In this document: positions 48,622-56,381 of the stretch, piece by piece
Numbering within the stretch: the first letter of the stretch is position 1
Layout: each line of letters starts with the position of its first letter
Assembly: GCF_001428845.1 (NCBI RefSeq)
Contig: NZ_LMIU01000022.1
Location: 310,001-374,000, forward strand
DNA length: 64,000 bases
Source: Achromobacter sp. Root83
GTDB lineage: Bacteria > Pseudomonadota > Gammaproteobacteria > Burkholderiales > Burkholderiaceae_B
Reading direction: 5' to 3'
The notes under the pieces: model-generated
Seen by the model: the letters and a program-made list of their open reading frames with translations, nothing else
What the model was told of the DNA's origin: nothing
Databases searched by the model: none
Translations under genes and position numbers: made by a program

Positions 48622-49395
48622 CTAGCGCAAACCCATCATCGTCGCGCGCAATTGCCACGCCGTCTGCCGCAAGGGCTGGAGGAATTCCGCCACCGCGGCG
48701 GCTTCCTCGTAGGTGCCCGCCGACAGGCTGACATTCACGGCCGCCACGATCGCGCCGTCTTGATCGCGCACCGGGACGGCCAGGCCCGCGATCGAATCAT
48801 CCAATTCACCGTCCACCCAGGCATAACCTTGCTCTCGCGCCCGCAGGATCTCCTGGCGCAATCGATCGCAGTCCACGACCGTGGCCGCGGTCAGCCTTTT
48901 CAGCCGGGCCGTTTCCAGATAGCCCTGCAGCGCCGCATCATCCAGACCCGACAACAGCACTCTGCCCATCGACACCGCATGCGCCGGCAAACGGCTGCCC
49001 AGCGAAGGACTCATAGGCAGGATGCGCTTGGTGTGCAAGCGCTGCACATAGACGATGTCTTCCTCGTCCAGCACCGAGACCGCGCACGACTGCCCAATGC
49101 GCGCACCCAGTTCCTCGAGCGCCAATTGAGACTGCCGCCAAAAGGGCAGCGTGTACAGATAAGACAGGCCCAGACGCAGCACCTTGGGCGTGAGCCAGTA
49201 GTGCTTGCCATCGCTTTTCACGAAAGACAGTTCGACCAGCGTCATCAGAAAGCGGCGCACCGCCGTGCGCGGCAGATCCACGGCTGACGCGACGTCGGCC
49301 AGCGTCTGGCGCGCCTCCCCCTGCCCCATGGTTTCAATGATTTTGAGTCCGCGCGCAAAGGTGCGGACGAAGGATTCGCTTTCAGGGGTTGCCAT
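48622..49395 (-). CDS. IclR-family regulator (PcaR/PobR-like group)
   Basis: A 257-residue IclR protein. The winged helix is FVRTFARGLKIIETMGQGEA, then QTLADVASAVDLPRTAVRRF and LVELSFVKSD (residues about 9-70). The effector domain contains GQSCAVSVLDEEDIVYVQRL, GSRLPAHAVSMGRVLLSGLD and GYAWVDGELDDSIAGLAVPV, matching the PcaR/PobR/PcaU type of IclR regulators of aromatic and acid catabolism. GGAG five bases ahead of the ATG at 49395 sets the start. It is divergent from the MaoC/CoA-transferase/thiolase-fold operon with a 42-bp palindrome between, so it most likely governs that operon. Confidence 0.9.
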   Translation of the reverse strand: MATPESESFVRTFARGLKIIETMGQGEARQTLADVASAVDLPRTAVRRFLMTLVELSFVKSDGKHYWLTPKVLRLGLSYLYTLPFWRQSQLALEELGARIGQSCAVSVLDEEDIVYVQRLHTKRILPMSPSLGSRLPAHAVSMGRVLLSGLDDAALQGYLETARLKRLTAATVVDCDRLRQEILRAREQGYAWVDGELDDSIAGLAVPVRDQDGAIVAAVNVSLSAGTYEEAAAVAEFLQPLRQTAWQLRATMMGLR

Positions 49396-49441
49396 AGGTG
49401 CTCCGGCATACGTGCTTGACACGTCCGCGCTCAACTCTCAG

Positions 49442-49483
49442 AATGACCGTATAGCGGATGTATGTATCCGCTTAGCGGTCATT
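49442..49483. promoter_or_regulatory. 42-bp hyphenated palindrome, probable IclR operator
   Basis: AATGACCG (49442-49449) complements CGGTCATT (49476-49483), and inside it AGCGGAT (49453-49459) complements ATCCGCT (49466-49472), with 3-base gaps on each side and a 6-base centre. All 15 paired positions match. It lies between the divergent IclR gene and the first MaoC gene, an ideal place for repression or activation of both. Confidence 0.75.
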
Positions 49484-49558
49484 ATAGACCCGCTGATCGT
49501 GTTCGCGCAAGTCCGGGCCCGGCAATGCGCCTTCCCCACAACCCGCCCTGGAAAGGCC

Positions 49559-50032
49559 ATGACTCAAACTACATTCGAGACAGATTTCTGGAAAGACGCC
49601 GCCACGCGCAAGATCTGGGACGACATCGTCCCTGGCGAGCCTCGCGAAACCATTCCCTACACCCTGACGCTGGAAGCCATTCAAAAGTACTGCCGCGTCG
49701 TCGGCGACACGCACCCCCTGTACTTCGACGAGGCCTACGCGCTGAAGTCCCCCTACAAAGGTCTGATCGCCCCGCCGGCCATCCACATCCTCCTGATGTT
49801 CTCGTGCACCCCCGCCGATGACTGGATGCGCAGCCCCGGCACGGTCAATGCCGGCCAATCCTGGAGCTACAACATCCCCGCGCGCCCGGGCGATGTCATC
49901 CGGCTTGAAGCCCGCGCACTGGACAAGTTCATCCGCAAGGACCGCCTGTTCGTCGTGCACGACAACGTCTTCTTCAACCAGAACAACGAAGTGATCTGCT
50001 CCGGCCGCGGCTGGACTATCCGGCCCGTGTAA
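49559..50032 (+). CDS. MaoC-like hydratase subunit lacking the catalytic His
   Basis: A 157-residue hot-dog fold protein of the MaoC_dehydrat_N type. The family motif GDxNPLHxD appears here as VGDTHPLYFDEAYA (residues 48-61), so the Asp (D50) is kept but the catalytic His is replaced by Tyr (Y55). The remaining helix and strand pattern (GLIAPPAIHILLMF; PGDVIRLEARALDKF; CSGRGWTIRP) is intact. The next gene encodes a second MaoC protein with the full dyad, so the two probably form a heteromer in which this subunit is structural or substrate-binding, as in the ChsH1-ChsH2 hydratase of Mycobacterium. It is the first gene of the operon downstream of the palindrome. Confidence 0.85.
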   Translation: MTQTTFETDFWKDAATRKIWDDIVPGEPRETIPYTLTLEAIQKYCRVVGDTHPLYFDEAYALKSPYKGLIAPPAIHILLMFSCTPADDWMRSPGTVNAGQSWSYNIPARPGDVIRLEARALDKFIRKDRLFVVHDNVFFNQNNEVICSGRGWTIRPV

Positions 50033-50043
50033 GGAGCAACAAG

Positions 50044-50478
50044 ATGACCCAAGCTTTCGACTCGCTCGCGATCGGCCAGAAAATCGAAGGGGTGCCCTTC
50101 TCGCCCACCCGCGAATCCATCCGCGCCTTCTGCGAAGCCTCGCTGGACTACAACCCCCTGCATCTGGACGACAACTACATGCAGGGCGACTTCGGCCGCA
50201 CCAACTTCGGCGGCATCATCATGCACGGCATGAACAACTTCGGCGTGATCACGCGCATGCTGACCGACTGGCTCTATGAGCGCGGCGGTGTCCAACGCCG
50301 CCTGGAGACGCGCTGGAAAGCGCCCGTCAAACCTGGCGACACCATTACCCCGCTGGCGGTGATCACGGCCACGCGCAAGACCGAGCAAAGCCGCTGGGCG
50401 ACGCTGGACGTGCAAGTGCTCAATCAGCGCGGCGAAACCGTGGCGATGGGCGAAGCCATGGTGGAGTTCCCCCGCTGA
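50044..50478 (+). CDS. MaoC-like enoyl-CoA hydratase, catalytic subunit
   Basis: A 144-residue hot-dog protein with the complete hydratase motif ASLDYNPLHLDDNYM (D35 and H40), the dyad that activates water for addition to a 2-enoyl-CoA. Other family segments are GGIIMHGMNNFGVITRML, including the oxyanion-hole turn, and RWKAPVKPGDTITPLAVI. AGGAGC precedes the ATG, 11 bases after the preceding MaoC gene. It should pair with that incomplete subunit to make one active hydratase. A 10-bp hairpin separates it from the Bug gene. Confidence 0.88.
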   Translation: MTQAFDSLAIGQKIEGVPFSPTRESIRAFCEASLDYNPLHLDDNYMQGDFGRTNFGGIIMHGMNNFGVITRMLTDWLYERGGVQRRLETRWKAPVKPGDTITPLAVITATRKTEQSRWATLDVQVLNQRGETVAMGEAMVEFPR

Positions 50479-50483
50479 AGCCT

Positions 50484-50508
50484 CCGGTATCCGCCACGCG
50501 GATACCGG
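50484..50508. other. Intercistronic hairpin between MaoC and Bug genes
   Basis: CCGGTATCCG (50484-50493) pairs perfectly with CGGATACCGG (50499-50508) around a 5-base loop, followed by nine A. There is no T-run, so on the + strand this is not a classical terminator. It may protect the upstream mRNA or help set Bug receptor levels above the enzymes. Confidence 0.55.
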
Positions 50509-50534
50509 TTCAAAAAAAAATCGAGGAGACAATA

Positions 50535-51521
50535 ATGAATCGCTGGTTGCACACTGCTGCCTCCCTGTGCCTGGGAGTGCTTTGCCTGTTGCCGATAAGC
50601 GCGCGCGCTCAGGACTTTCCCGATCATCCCGTCCGCCTGGTCGTGCCCTTTCCGCCCGGCGGCACCACCGACATCCTGGCACGGATGCTGAGCAACACGC
50701 TGGGCACGGAATGGAAACAGCCCGTGGTGGTCGAGAACAAGCCCGGCGCCAGCGGCACGATCTTTTCCGAACAACTGGCCCGCACACCCGCCGACGGCTA
50801 CACGCTGATGGTGACGGCCACGCACCACGTGATCAACCCCGCGCTATACAAGAACCTGCGCTACGACAGCAAGAAGGACTTCACTCCCGTCGCGCAGGTC
50901 GCCGCGGTGCCCAATGTGCTCGTGGTCAACCCGGACTTCGCCGCACGCAATCACATCGGCAGCGTCGCCGACCTGATCGCCTACGCCAAGGCCAACCCCG
51001 GCAAGGTGAACTTTGGCTCGGCGGGCACGGGTGGCGCCAACCATCTGTCCGGTGAGTTGTTCAAGACCATGACGGGCGTGTCCATGATTCACATTCCATA
51101 CAAAGGCGCGGCGCCCGCCTTGAACGACCTGCTGGGCGGCCAGATCCCCATCATGTTCGACTCGGTCCCCGGCGTACTGCAGCACATCAAGGCCGGCAAG
51201 CTGCGCGCCTTGGCCGTGACTTCCCTGACACGCTCGCCCGCCCTGCCCGATGTGCCGACGCTCGATGAGGCGGGCGTCAAGGGCTTCGAGGCCACGGCCT
51301 GGTTCGGCCTGTATGCACCTGGCCGCATGGATCCCAAGCTGCTCGCCAAGCTGTCAAAGGACATCCAGACCGCATTGCGCTCTCCGGCTATCCAGGAACA
51401 GTTCGCGCAGCAAGGCGCCGTGCCAGGCGCCATGACGCAGCCCGAGTACGCGCGTTTTGTCGATGCGGAGATGGACAAGTGGGCCAAGGTCATCAACGAC
51501 GCCCACATCACCATCCAATAG
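50535..51521 (+). CDS. Bug-family (TctC-like) solute-binding protein, CoA-transferase operon
   Basis: A 328-residue periplasmic receptor. The signal peptide ends ARA/QDFPDHPVR. Family motifs are VVPFPPGGTTDILARMLSNT, VENKPGASGTIFSEQLARTP, DGYTLMVTATHHVINPALYK, GSAGTGGANHLSGELFKTM and IPYKGAAPALNDLLGGQ. GAGGAG upstream of the ATG is strong. It lies between the MaoC pair and the CoA-transferase gene, so its ligand is probably the acid that the operon activates and degrades. Like the other two Bug receptors in the window it has no TctAB partner nearby. Confidence 0.9.
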   Translation: MNRWLHTAASLCLGVLCLLPISARAQDFPDHPVRLVVPFPPGGTTDILARMLSNTLGTEWKQPVVVENKPGASGTIFSEQLARTPADGYTLMVTATHHVINPALYKNLRYDSKKDFTPVAQVAAVPNVLVVNPDFAARNHIGSVADLIAYAKANPGKVNFGSAGTGGANHLSGELFKTMTGVSMIHIPYKGAAPALNDLLGGQIPIMFDSVPGVLQHIKAGKLRALAVTSLTRSPALPDVPTLDEAGVKGFEATAWFGLYAPGRMDPKLLAKLSKDIQTALRSPAIQEQFAQQGAVPGAMTQPEYARFVDAEMDKWAKVINDAHITIQ

Positions 51522-51529
51522 GAGCAGTC

Positions 51530-52795
51530 ATGACGGCAACTCCCGCAAGCAACACGCCGGCGCGCGGCGCGCTTTCCCACATCCGCGTACTGGATCTGTC
51601 GCGCATTTTGGCCGGTCCCTGGTGCACGCAAAACCTGGCCGACCTTGGCGCGGACGTGATCAAGATCGAACGCCCGGGAACTGGCGATGACACACGTGCC
51701 TGGGGGCCGCCCTGGGTCCGCGACGGCGCGGGCCAGGACACGCGAGACTCCTCCTACTATGCGGCCGCCAACCGGGGCAAGAAATCGCTGACCCTCGACA
51801 TCTCCAAACCCGAGGGCCAGCGCATCGTGCGCGAACTGGCGGCGCAAAGTGATGTGTTCATCGAAAACTACAAGATCGGCGACCTCAAGCGTTATGGCCT
51901 GGACTACGACAGCCTGCGCGCCATCAACCCGCGGCTGGTGTACTGCTCCATCACCGGATACGGCCAGGATGGCCCCAGCGCCAGCAAGCCGGGCTATGAC
52001 TTCGTCTTCCAGGCCATTGGCGGGCTCATGAGCATTACGGGCGAACGCGACGACCTGCCTGGCGGCGGTCCCCAAAAAGCCGGTATCGCCATCGCCGACG
52101 TCATCACCGGCATGTATGCCACCATCGCCATCCTCGCAGCGCTGAATCACCGCGATGTCTCCGGCCTGGGCCAGTACATCGACATGGCCCTGCTCGACTG
52201 CATCGTGGCCCTGGGCGGCAACCAGGTCACCGGCTACTTCGCCAATGGCAAGGCCCCCAAGCGCTACGGCAACGCCCATGCCAGCCTGGTTCCCTACCAG
52301 GTCTTCGCGGTTGCCGATGGCGAGATCGTCGTGGCCGTCGGCAACGACGATCAATGGCAACGCTACTGCGCTGCTATCGGCCGCCCTGACCTTGCCGCCG
52401 ATACGCGCTGGACCAAAGTCACGGGGCGCATCCAGGGCCGCGACACTCTGGTACCCGAACTGGCGCGCAGCATGCTGACGCGGCCCGCCGCCGACTGGAT
52501 CGAACGCCTGGAGGCGAACGGCGTGCCCTGCGGCTGCATCAACGATTACGAGCAGGTCTTCCAGGACCCGCAGGTGCGGCACCGTGGATTGCGCGTGGAC
52601 ATCCCCCGGCCCCCGCACGCCGATATCGATGGCCTGGTGTCCACCATCGCCAGCCCCCTGCGGCTGCGCGATACGCCGCCGCGCTACGACCTGCCGCCGC
52701 CGCGCCTGGGCGACAACACGGACAGCGTGTTGAGCGCGCTGCTGGGCTACAGCGCCGAACAAATCACCCGGCTGCGCGAACAGCGCATCGTTTGA
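51530..52795 (+). CDS. Family III CoA-transferase (CaiB/BaiF)
   Basis: A 421-residue type III CoA-transferase that moves CoA between acyl-CoA and a free acid through an aspartyl intermediate. Motifs are IRVLDLSRILAGPWCTQNLA and LGADVIKIERPGTGDDTR (N-terminal Rossmann part), ANRGKKSLTLDISKPEG, GYGQDGPSASKPGYDFVFQA, and KAGIAIADVITGMYATIAIL with the catalytic Asp at about residue 190. The C-terminus has PCGCINDYEQVFQDPQVRHR. GGAG precedes the ATG, nine bases after the Bug gene. It should activate the operon's substrate acid to its CoA ester before hydration. Confidence 0.92.
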   Translation: MTATPASNTPARGALSHIRVLDLSRILAGPWCTQNLADLGADVIKIERPGTGDDTRAWGPPWVRDGAGQDTRDSSYYAAANRGKKSLTLDISKPEGQRIVRELAAQSDVFIENYKIGDLKRYGLDYDSLRAINPRLVYCSITGYGQDGPSASKPGYDFVFQAIGGLMSITGERDDLPGGGPQKAGIAIADVITGMYATIAILAALNHRDVSGLGQYIDMALLDCIVALGGNQVTGYFANGKAPKRYGNAHASLVPYQVFAVADGEIVVAVGNDDQWQRYCAAIGRPDLAADTRWTKVTGRIQGRDTLVPELARSMLTRPAADWIERLEANGVPCGCINDYEQVFQDPQVRHRGLRVDIPRPPHADIDGLVSTIASPLRLRDTPPRYDLPPPRLGDNTDSVLSALLGYSAEQITRLREQRIV

Positions 52796-52806
52796 ATGGA
52801 CCCCCG

Positions 52807-53175
52807 ATGACCCAACAGGAATCCCCGCTGGCGGCCTACCACCGCCAGTTATCCGCCGGCCAGCTCGCTTATCAATACGATACGCAGACCGCCAGGGCGG
52901 TCTTTCCACCGCGCGTAATCGGCCCGGCTTCCGGCAACCCGGCGCTCGAATGGCGCCTGAGCGCCGGCCTGGGCACCGTGCACGCCGTCACGGTCGTGCA
53001 TCCGCGCGATCAGGACACCTACAACGTCGTCCTGGTCGACCTGGACGAGGGTTTTCGCCTCATGAGCCGGGTCGAAGGCACGCCCGCCATTGGCAAGCGT
53101 GTGCGCATGCGCGTTCATACGCCCGCCGGCGGCGGCGCCCCCTATCCCGTCTTCGACATCGAGGAGTCCGCATGA
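52807..53175 (+). CDS. DUF35 OB-fold protein
   Basis: A 122-residue DUF35-type protein with the OB-fold C-terminal part (LGTVHAVTVVHPRD, TYNVVLVDLDEGFRLMSRVE, GKRVRMRVHTP) and an N-terminal helical stretch without the Cys-rich zinc ribbon seen in many DUF35 proteins. DUF35 proteins form stable complexes with thiolase-fold enzymes, for example acetoacetyl-CoA thiolase/HMG-CoA synthase in archaea and the Ltp2 aldolase of steroid degradation. Its TGA overlaps the ATG of the thiolase-fold gene by 4 bases, so a complex is likely. The ATG at 52807 follows the CoA-transferase stop by 11 bases; a TTG at 52792 is less likely. Confidence 0.82.
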   Translation: MTQQESPLAAYHRQLSAGQLAYQYDTQTARAVFPPRVIGPASGNPALEWRLSAGLGTVHAVTVVHPRDQDTYNVVLVDLDEGFRLMSRVEGTPAIGKRVRMRVHTPAGGGAPYPVFDIEESA

Positions 53176-54329
53176 CCCTCGCCCTGCAACGCGGCAGCGT
53201 CGCCATCGTCGGCGTCGCCGAATCCGACCTGGGCAAAGTCATGCCCGGCCTCGGCCCTATCGATCTCATGGCGCAGGCCGTGGTGCGCGCGCTGGACGAC
53301 TGCGGCCTGCCACTGGGCGAGGTCGACGGACTGTTCGCCACCACCTCGCAAAGCCGCATGCCCACGCTGGCTCTGGCCGAATACCTCGGCATCCAGCCGC
53401 GCTATCACGATGCCACGAATATGGGCGGCGCCTCATTCATGACCATGGTCGGACGCGCGCAGGCCGCCATCGAGGCCGGCCTGATCCAAGTCGCCGTCAT
53501 CGCCTACGGCAGCACCCAGCGCAGCCTGGGACGGGCCAACGTCGCAGCACCCGATCCCAACCCGCACGAGGCCCCCTTCCGGCCGCTGTACACAGCCAGT
53601 TCCTACGCGCTGGCCGCCTCGCGCCACATGCACCAGTACGGCACGACGCGCCGGCAACTCGCCGACATCGCGGTCGCCGCGCGGCAATGGGCGCTGCTCA
53701 ACCCCGCCGCCTGGGAGACAAAACCGCTTACCGTCGAAGACGTCCTCGCGTCGCCCATGATCAGCGAACCACTCACCCTGCGCGACTGCTGCCTGGTCAC
53801 CGACGGTGGCGGTGCCCTGGTGCTGGCCAGCGCCGAGCGCGCCCAAGGCCTGCGCCGCCCGCCCGCCTACGTGCTGGGGGTAGGCGAGGCGCTCGGGCAC
53901 TATTCGATCTCCGCCATGCCCGACCTTACTGCCACGGCTGCCGTGGATTCCGGCGCCCAGGCTTATCGCATGGCCGGCCTCGCGGCCCGGGATATCGACG
54001 TCTTGCAGCTCTACGACGCCTTCACGATCACGCCGCTGCTCTTTCTGGAAGACCTGGGCTTTTGCCCCAAAGGCGAAGGCGGCCGCTACGTCGAAAACGG
54101 ACGTATCGCGCCTAGTGGCGAACAGCCCGTCAACACCAACGGCGGCGGCCTGTCGTATTGCCACCCCGGCATGTACGGCATCTTCGCGCTTATCGAAGCA
54201 GTGCGCCAACTGCGGGGCGAGTGCGGCGAGAGGCAAATCGCCAACTGCCACACCGCGCTCGCGCATGGCAATGGCGGCACCCTGTCCAGCCAAAGCACGG
54301 TGATCCTGGGAAGCGCCGCGGCGCTGTAG
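53172..54329 (+). CDS. Thiolase-fold enzyme without thiolase cysteines, probable retro-aldolase
   Basis: A 385-residue thiolase-superfamily protein of the SCP2-thiolase/Ltp2 branch. Where thiolases have the nucleophilic Cys this protein reads NMGGASFMTMV (Ser88), and in place of the second active-site Cys loop it has ALAHGNGGTLSSQ. It keeps LYDAFTITPL (about 281, replacing the NEAFA box) and NTNGGGLSYCHPGMYG (about 330) with the conserved His. Loss of both cysteines argues against thiolysis and fits CoA-dependent retro-aldol cleavage, as in Ltp2, which also partners with DUF35. GAGGAG before the ATG is inside the DUF35 gene. Last gene of the operon. Confidence 0.82.
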   Translation: MTLALQRGSVAIVGVAESDLGKVMPGLGPIDLMAQAVVRALDDCGLPLGEVDGLFATTSQSRMPTLALAEYLGIQPRYHDATNMGGASFMTMVGRAQAAIEAGLIQVAVIAYGSTQRSLGRANVAAPDPNPHEAPFRPLYTASSYALAASRHMHQYGTTRRQLADIAVAARQWALLNPAAWETKPLTVEDVLASPMISEPLTLRDCCLVTDGGGALVLASAERAQGLRRPPAYVLGVGEALGHYSISAMPDLTATAAVDSGAQAYRMAGLAARDIDVLQLYDAFTITPLLFLEDLGFCPKGEGGRYVENGRIAPSGEQPVNTNGGGLSYCHPGMYGIFALIEAVRQLRGECGERQIANCHTALAHGNGGTLSSQSTVILGSAAAL

Positions 54330-54389
54330 CGCCGAACGCACGCCGCACAGACGCAAATCCACGCCCAGCCCGATATTCCAGAAACAACA

Positions 54390-54420
54390 ATCCCCACTCA
54401 GCGCATCGCTTCGTGGGGAT
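54390..54420. terminator. Hairpin between the convergent thiolase-fold and aapP genes
   Basis: ATCCCCAC (54390-54397) pairs with GTGGGGAT (54413-54420). It sits about midway between the two convergent stops and could terminate both transcripts, though neither side has a long T-run. The rest of the 54330-54478 gap shows nothing else. Confidence 0.5.
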
Positions 54421-54478
54421 CGGGCGGGTCCATCTCGTTGAGCCCTTGCGGCGGGCCCTCGGAGATTCCAGCGGGTGA

Positions 54479-55219
54479 TCAGTGCAGGATCTGGCTCAGG
54501 AACAGCTTGGTCCGTTCGTTCTGCGGATTATCGAAGAACTCGTCGGGACTGTTCTGCTCGATGATCTCGCCGCGGTCCATGAAGATCACGCGGTTGGCGA
54601 CCTTGCGCGCAAAGCCCATTTCGTGGGTCACGCAGATCATCGTCATGCCGCTTTCCTGGGCCAGGCTGACCATCACGTCCAGCACTTCCTTCACCATTTC
54701 CGGATCCAGCGCGGAGGTGGGCTCATCGAACAGCATGATCTTGGGATTCATGCACAAGGACCGCGCGATGGCGACGCGCTGCTGCTGGCCGCCCGACAAC
54801 TGGCCGGGGAACTTATTGGCCTGCTCCGGGATGCGCACGCGCTCCAGATACTTCATGGCCGTGGCTTCGGCTTCGGCGCGCGGCTTCTTCAGCACCCACA
54901 TGGGGCCCAGGGTCAGGTTTTCCAGCACGGTCAGGTGCGGGAACAGATTGAAGTGCTGGAACACCATGCCGACATCCTTGCGGATGGTCTCGATGTGCTT
55001 CAGGTCATTGGTGAGCTCCGTGCCGTCCACGATGATGTGGCCCTTCTGGTGCTCTTCCAGCCGGTTGATGCAGCGGATCATCGTGGACTTGCCCGAACCC
55101 GAAGGTCCGCACACCACGATGCGCTCGCCCGGCGCAACGTCCAGGTTGATGTTGCGCAACACGTGGAACTGGCCGTACCACTTGTTCACGTCCTGCAAAC
55201 GAATAATGGCATCCGACAT
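54479..55219 (-). CDS. aapP: General L-amino acid ABC transporter ATP-binding protein
   Basis: A 246-residue polar-amino-acid-type ATPase. Walker A is [15 protein letters not shown] (about residue 38), the Q-loop [17 protein letters not shown], the signature [15 protein letters not shown], Walker [17 protein letters not shown] and the switch His [17 protein letters not shown] lies upstream of the ATG. It is the last gene of the aapJQMP operon (58718 to 54479), 60 bases after aapM, and powers uptake of a wide range of L-amino acids in the Aap system of rhizobia and other Proteobacteria. Confidence 0.93.
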   Translation of the reverse strand: MSDAIIRLQDVNKWYGQFHVLRNINLDVAPGERIVVCGPSGSGKSTMIRCINRLEEHQKGHIIVDGTELTNDLKHIETIRKDVGMVFQHFNLFPHLTVLENLTLGPMWVLKKPRAEAEATAMKYLERVRIPEQANKFPGQLSGGQQQRVAIARSLCMNPKIMLFDEPTSALDPEMVKEVLDVMVSLAQESGMTMICVTHEMGFARKVANRVIFMDRGEIIEQNSPDEFFDNPQNERTKLFLSQILH

Positions 55220-55279
55220 GCCTGTACTCCCGTAAATATCGCTGGGCGCGCCCGCCTGTGGCGGACGCGCGGCAAATTG

Positions 55280-56380
55280 CTAACGTGCGTGATCAGTAGC
55301 CAGGCGTTTTTCCAGCGCCTGACTGTATTTGGACATGGAGAAGCAGAACACGAAGTAGATGAGCGAGATGAAAAGATACGCCTCCACCCCGAATCCGCGC
55401 CATGCCGCATCGGACAAGGCTGCCTTGGCCGCCAGCGTCAGGTCGAAGATGCCGATGATCACCACCAGCGACGTGTCCTTGAACAGCGCGATGAAGATGC
55501 TGACCAGCGGCGGAATCACGATCTTCAGCGCCTGCGGCAGGATGATCTTGCGCATCTGCTGCCAGTAGTTCAGGCCCAGCGAATCCGCGCCTTCGTACTG
55601 CCCCTTCGGGATGGCCTGCAAACCGCCGCGCACCGTTTCCGCGATGTAGGCCGCCGCGAACATGATGATCGCGATCTGCGCGCGCAGCAGCTTGTCGATG
55701 GAAAAACCTTCCGGCAGGAACAAAGGCAGCATCACCGACGACATGAACAGCAGGCTGATCAACGGCACGCCGCGGATCAGCTCGATGTACACGACGCACA
55801 GCGCCTTGATGGCGGGCATCTTCGAGCGCCGGCCCAGCGCCAGCAGCACCCCGATTGGGAATGCGAAGGCGATGCCGAACGTGGACAGGATGAGCGTCAG
55901 CGGCAGGCCGCCCCAACGCGCATTTTCCACGTAGGTCAGGCCGAACACGCCGCCCCACATCAGGAGCGCAACGGCCGTCAGGCCCACGGTCCAGATGACG
56001 GCGAGCTTCCAGTTCCAGAAACGGCGGATGCCGCTGCAGACGATCACCGCCACCAGGATGAAGGTGGCAATCAGCGGCCGCCATTGCTCATCGAAGGGGT
56101 AGGTGCCGAACAGGATCAGCCGGTGCTTCTCGATGATGAACGCCCAGCAGGCGCCGCCCGAGGCACGGCATTCCTGCGCGTTCGTCGCATTGAAGTTGGC
56201 CTTGATGAAAGCCCATTCCACCAGCGCCGGCACCGACATCAGCAGGAACCAGGCAAGCAGTACCGTGATGAGGATATTCAGCGGCGATGAGAACAGGCGG
56301 GACTTGAGCCACGCCCACGCGCCCACATGAGTGCTGGGCGGCGGCAGGCCTTCGCTGGGGGTATGCGTAGTACTGCTCAT
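55280..56380 (-). CDS. aapM: General L-amino acid ABC transporter permease AapM
   Basis: A 366-residue inner-membrane permease. The N-terminal third has a large extra segment (TM1 near ILITVLLAWFLLMSVPALVE, then the Cys-containing loop NAQECRASGGACWAFI) characteristic of AapM, followed by the core HisM-type domain with GLPLTLILSTFGIAFAFPIG and the EAA loop SLGLNYWQQMRKIILPQALK. The core ends with FVFCFSMSKYSQALEKRL. Its ATG is one base after the aapQ stop, so translation is coupled. With AapQ it forms the heterodimeric channel. Confidence 0.92.
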   Translation of the reverse strand: MSSTTHTPSEGLPPPSTHVGAWAWLKSRLFSSPLNILITVLLAWFLLMSVPALVEWAFIKANFNATNAQECRASGGACWAFIIEKHRLILFGTYPFDEQWRPLIATFILVAVIVCSGIRRFWNWKLAVIWTVGLTAVALLMWGGVFGLTYVENARWGGLPLTLILSTFGIAFAFPIGVLLALGRRSKMPAIKALCVVYIELIRGVPLISLLFMSSVMLPLFLPEGFSIDKLLRAQIAIIMFAAAYIAETVRGGLQAIPKGQYEGADSLGLNYWQQMRKIILPQALKIVIPPLVSIFIALFKDTSLVVIIGIFDLTLAAKAALSDAAWRGFGVEAYLFISLIYFVFCFSMSKYSQALEKRLATDHAR

Positions 56381-56381
56381 A

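Noticed and set aside
47259-48731. A 490-codon + strand open frame starting in repeat copy B
   Set aside because: Most of it is antisense to a well-supported Bug gene, and its start is in the inverted arm of the repeat.
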